A program made the translations under genes and the position numbers. From JBEEPE01 sp041191265 (lineage in GTDB: Bacteria > Verrucomicrobiota > Verrucomicrobiia > Chthoniobacterales > Chthoniobacteraceae), in the NCBI GenBank assembly GCA_041191265.1, contig JBEEPE010000418.1:1-27068 (forward strand): DNA of 27,068 nt, written 5' to 3'. The notes beneath the pieces were generated by a model. The model did not search any database and had not been told where the DNA came from. It was given only the letters and a program-made list of their open reading frames with translations. How positions within the stretch are numbered: position 1 is the first letter of the stretch; each line of letters opens with the position of its first letter. Below, piece by piece: positions 15,981 to 22,819 of this stretch.

Positions 15981-17510
15981 ATGTCACTCGTAGCAAGTCT
16001 TAACGTCGGGGTGAGTGCGCTGAAAACGTATTCGCAAGGGATTCAAGTCATCTCCAACAACATTGCGAACGTCAGTACGACCGGCTACAAAGCGTCGCGT
16101 GCGGCGTACTCGGATCAGTTCTCGAATCTGTTACGCCCGTTGGTGCCGAATCAGGCGAATGGAACGAAGGTCCCTCCAACCCAAATTGGTGGTGGCGTGC
16201 AGGTTCAAGGAATCAACGCTGTTTTTTCGCAGGGCACTGTTCAGTCATCCGGAAATGTGAGTGATCTCGCGATCACGGGTGCTGGTTTTTTCCGTGTGCG
16301 GGATATCGATGGCGGTAAAGATTATGTCACTCGTGCGGGGAATTTCCGGGTCAGCACGGATGGCACGTTGGCAACCCAAGACGGTTACCAGGTTCAGGGA
16401 ACCTTCGGGGCACAAACTCGGGTGATTTACGACGCCGCCTCAGGGAGGTTCAACGTGATGGGGCCGCAGGATAACATTACGCGTGTTAACGTGACCTCCG
16501 GCGGAGGTGTGACCATAACTAAGGCTTCGCAGTATAGTTTCGATATCAGTCCAACGTCGGAGGTGCAGAATCTAAAGGTCGGCATGACTGCATTTGCGGC
16601 CAACGTTGACGGTACTTCCGCTGCCTACGGAAGGATATCAAAAGTTGAGGGGAATCGAGTGACGGTCTCCGGATACGACGGCCAACCGTCGAGTGGAGGA
16701 CTAGCCCCAACATCGTTTGCTTTCAACGCGGTGAAGGGAACTGTGGTAGACGGTGATACGAGTTCCACTCCCAACACGGATTATTACAATTTCGAGTTGT
16801 TTGACTCATCGACTGTCGAGAGTCTCAAGATAGGTCAGTCGGTCGGTTCCGAGTTTTCGGCGAGCCTGAGAGGTGTCATCACAGCGGTGGAAAGGTCGTC
16901 GACATCCACGAAGGTCATCGTAAAAAAAGAGGTTCCTGGCGCGTGGGACTTGTCTGGTGGACGGACTTCGAACGCACCTATTGGTGATCAGTTGTTTAGT
17001 TTGGATGGAGGGTATCGAGAGTCCGACCAAGTTGGGTCAGTTGATGTTGGTTTCAGTGCGACAGGGGGGCGTGTTCAGGTGGTGGATACTCAAGGCGTTG
17101 AGGTGAATGACGTGACGGTCTTAGCGAAGGTGCCTGGCATGAAGTCGTTCAACGTGGGTCCCTCTGGCGACATCATTGTCAACCTCTCAAATGGTCAGAC
17201 TTTCATCTCAGGTCGAGTGCTTATTCAGAACTTCAAAGACCCGAACAGCCTGATTCGTCAGGGGAATAATCTGTTCAGCGGGATTGATAATGCGGGACCC
17301 ATAAACGGAACAGACCTTTCGCTGATTGGAAACACTGCCGGTGAAGATGGTCTCGGGTTGATTCAATCCTCTTCACTCGAAATGTCGAACGTGGATCTTG
17401 GGCAGGAGTTTGCGGAGATGATTACGACTCAGCGGAGTTTCCAAGCGGGATCACGCGTGATCTCGGTTTCGGATCAGATGTTGGAAGAAGTGGTGAATCT
17501 GAAACGGTAG
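15981..17510 (+). CDS. flgE: Flagellar hook protein FlgE
   Basis: FlgE polymerises into the hook. The 509-residue protein has the N-terminal rod/hook signature VISNNIANVSTTGYKASR (23-40), the hook-family segment SDLAITGAGFFRVRD (94-108), and the C-terminal helix LGQEFAEMITTQRSFQAGSR (473-492) that forms the inner tube. It is about 100 residues longer than E. coli FlgE. The extra length is central (about 165-365) and contains two similar segments at residues 185-231 and 269-318, suggesting an internal duplication in the outer domains. The AT-rich gap before the ATG at 15981 has no Shine-Dalgarno sequence. Two hairpins follow the stop. Confidence 0.96.
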   Translation: MSLVASLNVGVSALKTYSQGIQVISNNIANVSTTGYKASRAAYSDQFSNLLRPLVPNQANGTKVPPTQIGGGVQVQGINAVFSQGTVQSSGNVSDLAITGAGFFRVRDIDGGKDYVTRAGNFRVSTDGTLATQDGYQVQGTFGAQTRVIYDAASGRFNVMGPQDNITRVNVTSGGGVTITKASQYSFDISPTSEVQNLKVGMTAFAANVDGTSAAYGRISKVEGNRVTVSGYDGQPSSGGLAPTSFAFNAVKGTVVDGDTSSTPNTDYYNFELFDSSTVESLKIGQSVGSEFSASLRGVITAVERSSTSTKVIVKKEVPGAWDLSGGRTSNAPIGDQLFSLDGGYRESDQVGSVDVGFSATGGRVQVVDTQGVEVNDVTVLAKVPGMKSFNVGPSGDIIVNLSNGQTFISGRVLIQNFKDPNSLIRQGNNLFSGIDNAGPINGTDLSLIGNTAGEDGLGLIQSSSLEMSNVDLGQEFAEMITTQRSFQAGSRVISVSDQMLEEVVNLKR

Positions 17511-17517
17511 ACGGAGG

Positions 17518-17530
17518 GGTTAGAATAACC
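17518..17530. repeat. Small hairpin after flgE
   Basis: GGTTA (17518-17522) and TAACC (17526-17530) form a perfect 5-bp stem with a GAA loop, starting 8 bp after the flgE stop. It is next to a larger hairpin. No T tract follows, so it is more likely an mRNA 3'-end or processing structure than a terminator, and could be chance. Confidence 0.4.
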
Positions 17531-17531
17531 G

Positions 17532-17559
17532 GAGGCGAGGCACTCTGATGCCTCGCTTT
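17532..17559 (+). terminator. Hairpin between flgE and fliL, possible weak terminator or attenuator
   Basis: GCGAGGCA (17535-17542) pairs perfectly with TGCCTCGC (17549-17556) around a 6-base loop, and the stem extends outwards by A-T and G-T pairs. Only three T residues follow directly, with a further T5 near 17573. Because fliL to fliA continue in the same direction, full termination is unlikely. Partial read-through, mRNA processing or stabilisation of the hook mRNA are the options. Confidence 0.5.
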
Positions 17560-17584
17560 GATGTCTAAACATTTTTAAGGCACG

Positions 17585-18157
17585 ATGGCTGAAGATCATG
17601 ACGAAGAGAAAGAGGCGAGCGCTGCAAAGCCCTCGATGTTACCCGCAATCATCATTGCGGTGGTGTGTCCGGTCCTGACTTTCGTTGTGATGAACTACTT
17701 GGTCGTTCCAAAGTTCGTGAAGTCGGTTACGGAATCACTTGGTGGTCAACTTCCGGCGAAGGTAGAGGCGAAGGAGGAGAAGAAGAAAGACGACGGCCAC
17801 GGGAAAAAGGACGAGAAGAAGAGTCCTGATGCACTCAAGGTTTCCGAATCCGCCGAGGGCACTGCGGTTGAGTTCCCTCGGGTGACAGTGAACTTGAAGG
17901 GTACGATGGGAACGCGGTATTTGAGGGCCAGTTTCTCCGTTGTGAGTGACAACAAGGAGATAGGCAACAAGGTTCAGGATAACTTGCTGAAACTGAAAGA
18001 TCTCGCCCAGACGGTTTTGGGTCAAAAGACGGTGGCTGATATCGAGATGGATTCGAACAAGAACGTGCTGCGTCGAGAGCTTTTAGCGCAGTTCAACACC
18101 GTTCTGGGGGATGGATTTGTGAAAGCGGTGTACGTTACCGAGTTTGCGATGCAATGA
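17585..18157 (+). CDS. fliL: Flagellar basal body-associated protein FliL
   Basis: FliL is a single-pass inner-membrane protein around the stator units that supports torque and stator stability. The 190-residue product has an acidic cytoplasmic N-terminus and one membrane helix (about 19-42). A highly charged periplasmic linker rich in Lys, Glu and Asp (60-82) leads to the FliL domain (about 95-190), which includes RYLRASFSVV and the C-terminal GFVKAVYVTEFAMQ. The long charged linker accounts for the length above the usual 150-170. AAGG lies four bases before the ATG. Its TGA overlaps the fliM start, so the two are probably coupled. Confidence 0.93.
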   Translation: MAEDHDEEKEASAAKPSMLPAIIIAVVCPVLTFVVMNYLVVPKFVKSVTESLGGQLPAKVEAKEEKKKDDGHGKKDEKKSPDALKVSESAEGTAVEFPRVTVNLKGTMGTRYLRASFSVVSDNKEIGNKVQDNLLKLKDLAQTVLGQKTVADIEMDSNKNVLRRELLAQFNTVLGDGFVKAVYVTEFAMQ

Positions 18158-19143
18158 GCGAAGACCCGGTCACGTTGCTGGAGGGAGGTTCTGGACCTTG
18201 GTTGTATTGTCCGGGAGACGTCAAAGTCCCGCTGGATGAGTCAATCGTGAAGCCATTTTTGTTTCGTCAGAAGGGGATGCTTTCCTCGCCTGATTTGGGT
18301 GAGTTGACGGGCATTCACAAAAAGTTGCTTGCGCGAATTTCAGCTAGGTTGGTGGGTTTGCTGCGGATGGAGTTCAAGTTTGACGTTGATTCCGTCGAGA
18401 TTTCCAGTGCGGCTGGGGATCAGGTGTTGCCGAAGTGTGCGGATCATCAGGTCATGTTCTTTCAGGCGGATGGTGTTCAGGGGATAGGCAGGTTGGCTTT
18501 CAGCAAAGGGTTATGTTTCTCGGTGGCCAACCGTCTTCTGGGTGGGACCGGCAGCATTTTTTCCTCTCCAGATCGGAATCCCTCCGAAATCGAGGTGGCA
18601 CTTTTGGAGGAGGTTGCGGTGGTGGTCTTGGATGAGTGGTCGAAATCGATGGAGGTCGATGGGGTGCCGAGCTTGAAAGTTTTGATTTCGGGAAACGAGG
18701 TTGGTAGCGAGAAGGTCGCTCCGAACCTGTCCAAAGGACAATTTTTTTACGTTTCTGCGTCTGTCGACTTTGGGGACATGATGGGGGAGACGTTTGTTTT
18801 TGTGGTCCCGGTGTCGATGATTGAGGAGCGGGTCGAGGCGATGTCCGCTCGCTCGATTGAGGCCGATTTGAAGCCTACGGAAAAGCCTGTTTCAGCGAAG
18901 ACGGTGAACTGGCGGTCATCGTACGCAGGGATTAGCGTTCCTGTTGTGGCGGACTGGGAGGTGACGGACATCACGCTAGAAGAGGTGTTGAAACTAGCCC
19001 CGGGCTCTCTGATTCGGTTGCCGAGCGAGTTGTTGGACAGCACCCGAATCCGGGTGGGGGATACGGATGAGTTTATGGGTACGGTTGGACAGGAAGACGG
19101 TCGTTTGGCCGTGCACATCACCAACCGAATTGAGAAGGAGTAA
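18154..19143 (+). CDS. fliM: Flagellar motor switch protein FliM
   Basis: FliM forms the middle of the C ring, linking FliG to FliN and, in most bacteria, receiving phosphorylated CheY. The 329-residue protein has the FliM middle domain (about 35-230) with LLGGTGS at 128-134, and a C-terminal SpoA domain (about 255-325). The N-terminal CheY-binding motif (usually LSQxEIDxLL within the first 20 residues) is not present; instead the protein begins MSEDPVTLLEGGSGPW. No upstream in-frame start restores it, since the ATG overlaps the fliL stop. FliM identity rests on the domain order and the place before fliN. The 3' end supplies AAGGAG for fliN. Confidence 0.92.
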   Translation: MSEDPVTLLEGGSGPWLYCPGDVKVPLDESIVKPFLFRQKGMLSSPDLGELTGIHKKLLARISARLVGLLRMEFKFDVDSVEISSAAGDQVLPKCADHQVMFFQADGVQGIGRLAFSKGLCFSVANRLLGGTGSIFSSPDRNPSEIEVALLEEVAVVVLDEWSKSMEVDGVPSLKVLISGNEVGSEKVAPNLSKGQFFYVSASVDFGDMMGETFVFVVPVSMIEERVEAMSARSIEADLKPTEKPVSAKTVNWRSSYAGISVPVVADWEVTDITLEEVLKLAPGSLIRLPSELLDSTRIRVGDTDEFMGTVGQEDGRLAVHITNRIEKE

Positions 19144-19146
19144 CTT

Positions 19147-19407
19147 ATGCAAAATGTAGATGAACACCGGCTATCGGCCGTGATGGATATCAAAGTGCAG
19201 TTGACTGTGAGGCTTGGGTCGACTCAGAAATCGATGCGTGATGTGTTGGAGATAGCGCCGGGGTCTGTTGTGAAGTTGGATCAGCCTTCGAAGTCGCCTG
19301 TTGGTGTGTACATCAATGACAAGCTGATTGCCTTGGGTGAAGTGGTTGTGGTGGAAGATAACTTTGCGATAAAAATCAGTTCGCTGGTTGGTGAGGGAGT
19401 TGAGTGA
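19147..19407 (+). CDS. fliN: Flagellar motor switch protein FliN
   Basis: FliN lines the base of the C ring and helps dock the FliH-FliI export complex. The 86-residue protein is little more than one SpoA domain: MDIKVQLTVRLGSTQ (13-27), then VLEIAPGSVVKLDQPSKSPV and VYINDKLIALGEVVVVEDNF, all typical. It lacks the longer N-terminal region of E. coli FliN (137 residues) and the CheC-like phosphatase domain of Bacillus FliY. The start is supported by AAGGAG (19135-19140) six bases before the ATG. It follows fliM by three bases. Confidence 0.95.
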   Translation: MQNVDEHRLSAVMDIKVQLTVRLGSTQKSMRDVLEIAPGSVVKLDQPSKSPVGVYINDKLIALGEVVVVEDNFAIKISSLVGEGVE

Positions 19408-19454
19408 GTTTGTCTTGGGTTTGGCGTCTGAGTCAGTGAATCGCTCGAGCTTGT

Positions 19455-19460
19455 GGAGGG
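19455..19460 (+). promoter_or_regulatory. Shine-Dalgarno deciding the fliO start
   Basis: GGAGGG lies seven bases before ATG 19468. This favours that ATG over the in-frame GTG at 19453, which would place the Shine-Dalgarno inside the coding region. Confidence 0.8.
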
Positions 19461-19467
19461 TCTCTGC

Positions 19468-19836
19468 ATGGGAGCAATCGGTGCAACAGAGGCCTACACG
19501 GCGGGGTTGGAAAAGCTGGGATACTTCCTTGCGGGCCTTGCGATTATTTCGGGAGGAGCGGTTTGGTTGTGGAGAAAGTTTGCATTTGGTTGGAAGACCG
19601 GTGTTGGGAGCCGACGTTTAAACATCGAGGAGTCGAAAATGCTCGGTTACAAGCAGCACTTGGTGGTGGCGGAGTACGAAGGGAGAAAGTTTCTCCTTGG
19701 GGTGTGTCCGGGCCGAATTGATTATCTGTGTCGGCTTGATGACGCAGGGGGGGATTTTCAATCTGTGATGGAGCGTGGGTTTAGCGGTGAACCATCAGAA
19801 GTGAGTGGTGGAAAAGCTGGCGAGGAGGTTGCGTGA
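19468..19836 (+). CDS. fliO: Flagellar biosynthesis protein FliO
   Basis: FliO is a small membrane protein that assists assembly of the FliP ring of the export gate. The 122-residue protein has one membrane helix (about 17-36), then a short cytoplasmic domain with LNIEESKMLGYKQHLVVAEY and FLLGVCPGRIDYLCRL, the FliO pattern of a beta-sheet domain with 'leG' and 'GvT' type turns. Its place between fliN and fliP is the normal fliO position. FliO is poorly conserved, so position matters for the call. The start at ATG 19468 is supported by GGAGGG. The stop overlaps the fliP start by one base (TGATG). Confidence 0.85.
   Translation: MGAIGATEAYTAGLEKLGYFLAGLAIISGGAVWLWRKFAFGWKTGVGSRRLNIEESKMLGYKQHLVVAEYEGRKFLLGVCPGRIDYLCRLDDAGGDFQSVMERGFSGEPSEVSGGKAGEEVA
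19824..19828 (+). promoter_or_regulatory. Shine-Dalgarno deciding the fliP start
   Basis: GGAGG lies seven bases before ATG 19836 but only four before an in-frame GTG at 19833. The spacing favours the ATG, shortening FliP by one residue to 248. Confidence 0.75.
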
Positions 19837-20582
19837 TGTTTTTGAGATTTTTACTCCTTTTATTTTCCGGCTTGCTGATAGGCGGGGATGCCTTTGCTCA
19901 GGCGGATGGGTCGGCTCCCTCGATTTCGTTGAGTTTGGGTGGCAATCAAGAGGTGAACGTTTCGACGGCTGTCCAAATCATGCTCTTGATGACGGTGCTG
20001 ACGTTGTCGCCGTCTCTGATGATGTTGATGACGAGTTTCACGCGGATGGTGATTGTGCTCGGGTTTATTCGGAACGCGATTGGTCTACAAGGTGCGCCTT
20101 CGAATCAGATTATTATCGGGATGTCGTTGTTTTTGACCTTTTTTGTGATGGCACCGACGGCCAAGCAACTGAACGATGATGCGCTACAACCGTATTTGGA
20201 TAAAAAAATCAGCACGGTGGAGGCGATGCAGAAGGCCGCGGTGCCTTTGAGGGATTTCATGGTGAAGCAGACGCGCCCGTCTGAGATTGACTTCTTCTTG
20301 GGATTGTCTGGTCGCGGGGCGACGGCGACGGAGGATTTGCCGCTTACGGTCGTTGTTCCCGCTTTTGTTTTGAGTGAGCTACGGACGGCTTTTCAGATGG
20401 GGTTTCTGATTTTTGTCCCGTTTTTGGTGATTGATTTTCTGGTTTCGGCCACGCTGATGTCGATGGGGATGATGATGATGCCTCCAATGATGATTTCACT
20501 TCCGTTTAAGTTACTGCTTTTTGTGATGGTTGACGGGTGGCACTTGGTGGTGCGGTCCCTCGTGGAAAGTTTCACTCGATGA
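19836..20582 (+). CDS. fliP: Flagellar export gate protein FliP
   Basis: FliP forms the five-subunit core of the flagellar export gate in the membrane. The 248-residue protein has a cleavable N-terminal signal peptide (1-22, ending DAFAQA), as FliP commonly does, followed by the conserved MTSFTRMVIVLGFIRNAIGL (65-84), LFLTFFVMAPTAKQL (98-112), and the C-terminal block MGFLIFVPFLVIDFLVSATL (188-207) with MMMPPMMISLPFKL. Length is typical (about 245). It overlaps fliO by one base and is followed by fliQ after 13 bp, so the gate proteins are likely translated together. Confidence 0.98.
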   Translation: MFLRFLLLLFSGLLIGGDAFAQADGSAPSISLSLGGNQEVNVSTAVQIMLLMTVLTLSPSLMMLMTSFTRMVIVLGFIRNAIGLQGAPSNQIIIGMSLFLTFFVMAPTAKQLNDDALQPYLDKKISTVEAMQKAAVPLRDFMVKQTRPSEIDFFLGLSGRGATATEDLPLTVVVPAFVLSELRTAFQMGFLIFVPFLVIDFLVSATLMSMGMMMMPPMMISLPFKLLLFVMVDGWHLVVRSLVESFTR

Positions 20583-20595
20583 ACGGGCGGTTGAA

Positions 20596-20865
20596 ATGAG
20601 CATTGAGCAATCCGTTGAAATCCTGCGCGAACTGGTGACAGTGGCTTTGTCGGTGTCTTCGCCGATTTTGATGGTTGCGGTGTCGATTGGAGTTGCGATG
20701 AGCTTGGTTCAGGCGGTGACGAGCATTCAAGAGGCGTCACTGTCCTTCATCCCCAAAGTCACGGCGATTGGAGCTGCGATGGTTGTTTCTGGGCCGTGGA
20801 TTTTGAAAATGTTGATTCAGTTCACGACGGAGTACATCAATCGGATGCCAGAGATGGCGAAGTAG
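20596..20865 (+). CDS. fliQ: Flagellar export gate protein FliQ
   Basis: FliQ is the small gate subunit that packs around FliP and FliR. The 89-residue protein, exactly the usual size, has two membrane helices (about 15-37 and 55-77) and the conserved stretch SLVQAVTSIQEASLSFIPK (about 36-54). The ATG at 20596 gives the standard N-terminus MSIEQSVEILRE; an upstream GTG at 20530 in the same frame would add 22 residues overlapping fliP and is rejected. No strong Shine-Dalgarno is visible (TTGAA precedes). Confidence 0.97.
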   Translation: MSIEQSVEILRELVTVALSVSSPILMVAVSIGVAMSLVQAVTSIQEASLSFIPKVTAIGAAMVVSGPWILKMLIQFTTEYINRMPEMAK

Positions 20866-20884
20866 GATTGGGAGGCAGATTCTC

Positions 20885-21646
20885 ATGGAGAAGACGCTGG
20901 AGTTTTTGCTCGTGTGGTTTTTGGTTTCGGTGAGGGCATCTGGTCTTCTGATGATGACGCCGGTGTTCTCTGGGCGTACGGTCCCGGCCCCGGTTCGCTT
21001 GTGCATTGCGATGTTTATGGCCTATGTGGTGGCTGGTCACGGGGTTCGCGACGGGGCTGTTTTACCGCAAACCATTGGTCATTTGGTGGTAGTGATGGTT
21101 CAGGAGTTATTGGTTGGGCTTTTTATGGGATGGGCTGTTCGACTCTTCTTGCATGCGGTTGAGATTGCGGGGCAGCTGATTTCGACAGAGTTGGGTTTAT
21201 CGATGGGAGCGATGCTGGATCCTTTCACGGGGACGAATGCCAATGCGATCGGCACGTTGATGTTTGCCTTTGGGACGTTGGTTTTTTTTATCAGCGGGGC
21301 GCATCAGAACATTATTAGTGCTTTTATTCAGAGCTTTGCGGTGGCCCCCTTGGGTGTTTTGGATGGTGGAAAGGATGTCGGCACGTTGATGGTGATTTCC
21401 ACGGGCAAAATCTTTTCCTCTGCGTTGCAAATTGGCGCGCCACTAGTCGCGTTAAATTTTATTATATCGTTAACCTTCAGCATTCTCGGGCGGGCGGCGC
21501 CTTCGACGCATGTTTTCTCGGAGAGCTTTGCGTTGAGGATTTATTTGGGGACAACGCTCCTCGGAATGAGTTTTGGGTTAGCGGCTCAGGTGATGACCGA
21601 TTTGTTGAAGGACGCCCCGGAGCAGATGATGCGGTTTATTCCATGA
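20885..21646 (+). CDS. fliR: Flagellar export gate protein FliR
   Basis: FliR completes the FliP-FliQ-FliR gate. The 253-residue protein is of normal length, with about six hydrophobic helices. It shows the FliR N-terminal pattern RASGLLMMTPVFSGRTVPAP (18-37), the central ELGLSMGAMLDPFTG (about 102-116), and the C-terminal GLAAQVMTDLL. GGGAGG lies about nine bases before the ATG. It begins 19 bp after fliQ and is separated from flhB by three bases, so the order fliP-fliQ-fliR-flhB-flhA is intact. Confidence 0.97.
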   Translation: MEKTLEFLLVWFLVSVRASGLLMMTPVFSGRTVPAPVRLCIAMFMAYVVAGHGVRDGAVLPQTIGHLVVVMVQELLVGLFMGWAVRLFLHAVEIAGQLISTELGLSMGAMLDPFTGTNANAIGTLMFAFGTLVFFISGAHQNIISAFIQSFAVAPLGVLDGGKDVGTLMVISTGKIFSSALQIGAPLVALNFIISLTFSILGRAAPSTHVFSESFALRIYLGTTLLGMSFGLAAQVMTDLLKDAPEQMMRFIP

Positions 21647-21649
21647 GTC

Positions 21650-22786
21650 ATGGCTGAGGATGACGGCAATAAAACGGAGCAACCGACGGCGAAGCGGCTT
21701 TCGGAGGCGAAAGAGCGCGGGCAGTTCGCGCGGGCGCCTGACCTGCAGCTCGTGTCGGTGCTGGCCGCGTCGACACTTGGAATCACGGTTCTGGGGCCAG
21801 AGATTACGGATCGTGTGGCGTCGGTAGCTGTTGGGATTTTTGCGAACATCGGAAGGAACGAGATTCGTCCCGAGGCTGTTTATGACTGGAGCTACGATGC
21901 CGTTCGATTTTTGTTCGCCGTTGCGATGCCGTTGTTGGGGTTCTGTGCGATGGCAGGTGTTTTGGTTGGGGGGGTGCAGAGCGGATTTAGTTTAGCGTGG
22001 AAAAATTTTGGATTTAACCCAGATCGTTTGGATGTTGCGAAGGGGTTTCAGCGGATTTTTTCAACAGATTCTTTGGTTAAGGTATCAACTGAACTCCTGA
22101 AGATGATGGTGGTGGCGTGGATTGTTGTCTCGGGGCTTAAGAGTGTAATGGCGGATCCGGTTTTTTTCACTCCGGTCCCCGTACACCGCATTGGAGAGTT
22201 TATTCGTGACTCGTCGACGGCATTGATGTGGAGGAGTATTCTCGCGCTGGGTGGAATCGGCGGACTTTACTACGTGTATCAGTTGATTCGAACGAAGCGT
22301 GGTTTATTGATGAGCAAGCAGGAGGTGAAGGATGAGGCGAAGCAGTCTGAGGGTGATCCGAAGGTGAAGGCTGCCTTGCGTGCCATGGCGCGACGGATTT
22401 TACAGCGGCAGATGTTGCACTCGGTAAAAACGGCGGATGTGGTGATTACCAATCCCACGCATTTTGCGGTAGCGCTTCGTTACGAACAGGGTCAGGACTC
22501 GGCCCCAGTGGTTGTTGCAAAGGGTGAGCGGGCGTTTGCGAGGCGGATTAAGGCAGTTGCGATGGAGAATGGGGTGCCGATGGTGGAAAATCCGCCCGTT
22601 GCGCGGATGCTTTATAAGTTTGCTAAAATTGGAAAAACGATTCCCTCAAATCTGTATAATGCGGTAGCGGAAATTCTTTCGTTCGTTTATCGAGTGCACC
22701 GAGGTTATTTCATGCAGCTTGGAAGTCGGAGACGGGAAGAGCGCGAGGCTCAAGAATCGGTTCGAGGCTATGGAGCGGAGCGATAA
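21650..22786 (+). CDS. flhB: Flagellar export switch protein FlhB
   Basis: FlhB controls the change of export specificity from rod/hook to filament subunits, with FliK as partner. The 378-residue protein starts with KTEQPTAKRLSEAKERGQ (8-25), a family hallmark. It has four membrane helices (about 33-50, 85-108, 149-167 and 193-213) and the autocleavage motif NPTH at 268-271, followed by FAVALRY. After cleavage between Asn268 and Pro269, the C-terminal part stays bound. The length is near the usual 350-380. The ATG at 21650 is three bases after fliR, without a Shine-Dalgarno, so coupling is likely. Confidence 0.98.
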   Translation: MAEDDGNKTEQPTAKRLSEAKERGQFARAPDLQLVSVLAASTLGITVLGPEITDRVASVAVGIFANIGRNEIRPEAVYDWSYDAVRFLFAVAMPLLGFCAMAGVLVGGVQSGFSLAWKNFGFNPDRLDVAKGFQRIFSTDSLVKVSTELLKMMVVAWIVVSGLKSVMADPVFFTPVPVHRIGEFIRDSSTALMWRSILALGGIGGLYYVYQLIRTKRGLLMSKQEVKDEAKQSEGDPKVKAALRAMARRILQRQMLHSVKTADVVITNPTHFAVALRYEQGQDSAPVVVAKGERAFARRIKAVAMENGVPMVENPPVARMLYKFAKIGKTIPSNLYNAVAEILSFVYRVHRGYFMQLGSRRREEREAQESVRGYGAER

Positions 22787-22819
22787 TCAGGCACGTTTCT
22801 TTCTACGGCAGAGTTCACG

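Noticed and set aside
20530..20595. N-terminal extension of FliQ from an upstream GTG.
   Set aside because: The extra residues overlap fliP, are unlike the FliQ family, and the ATG at 20596 gives the standard 89-residue protein.
22789..22803. Second sigma-54-like site AGGCACGTTTCTTTC before flhA.
   Set aside because: The nearly invariant GC of the -12 element reads TC, so it does not meet the core requirement even though the -24 half is good.
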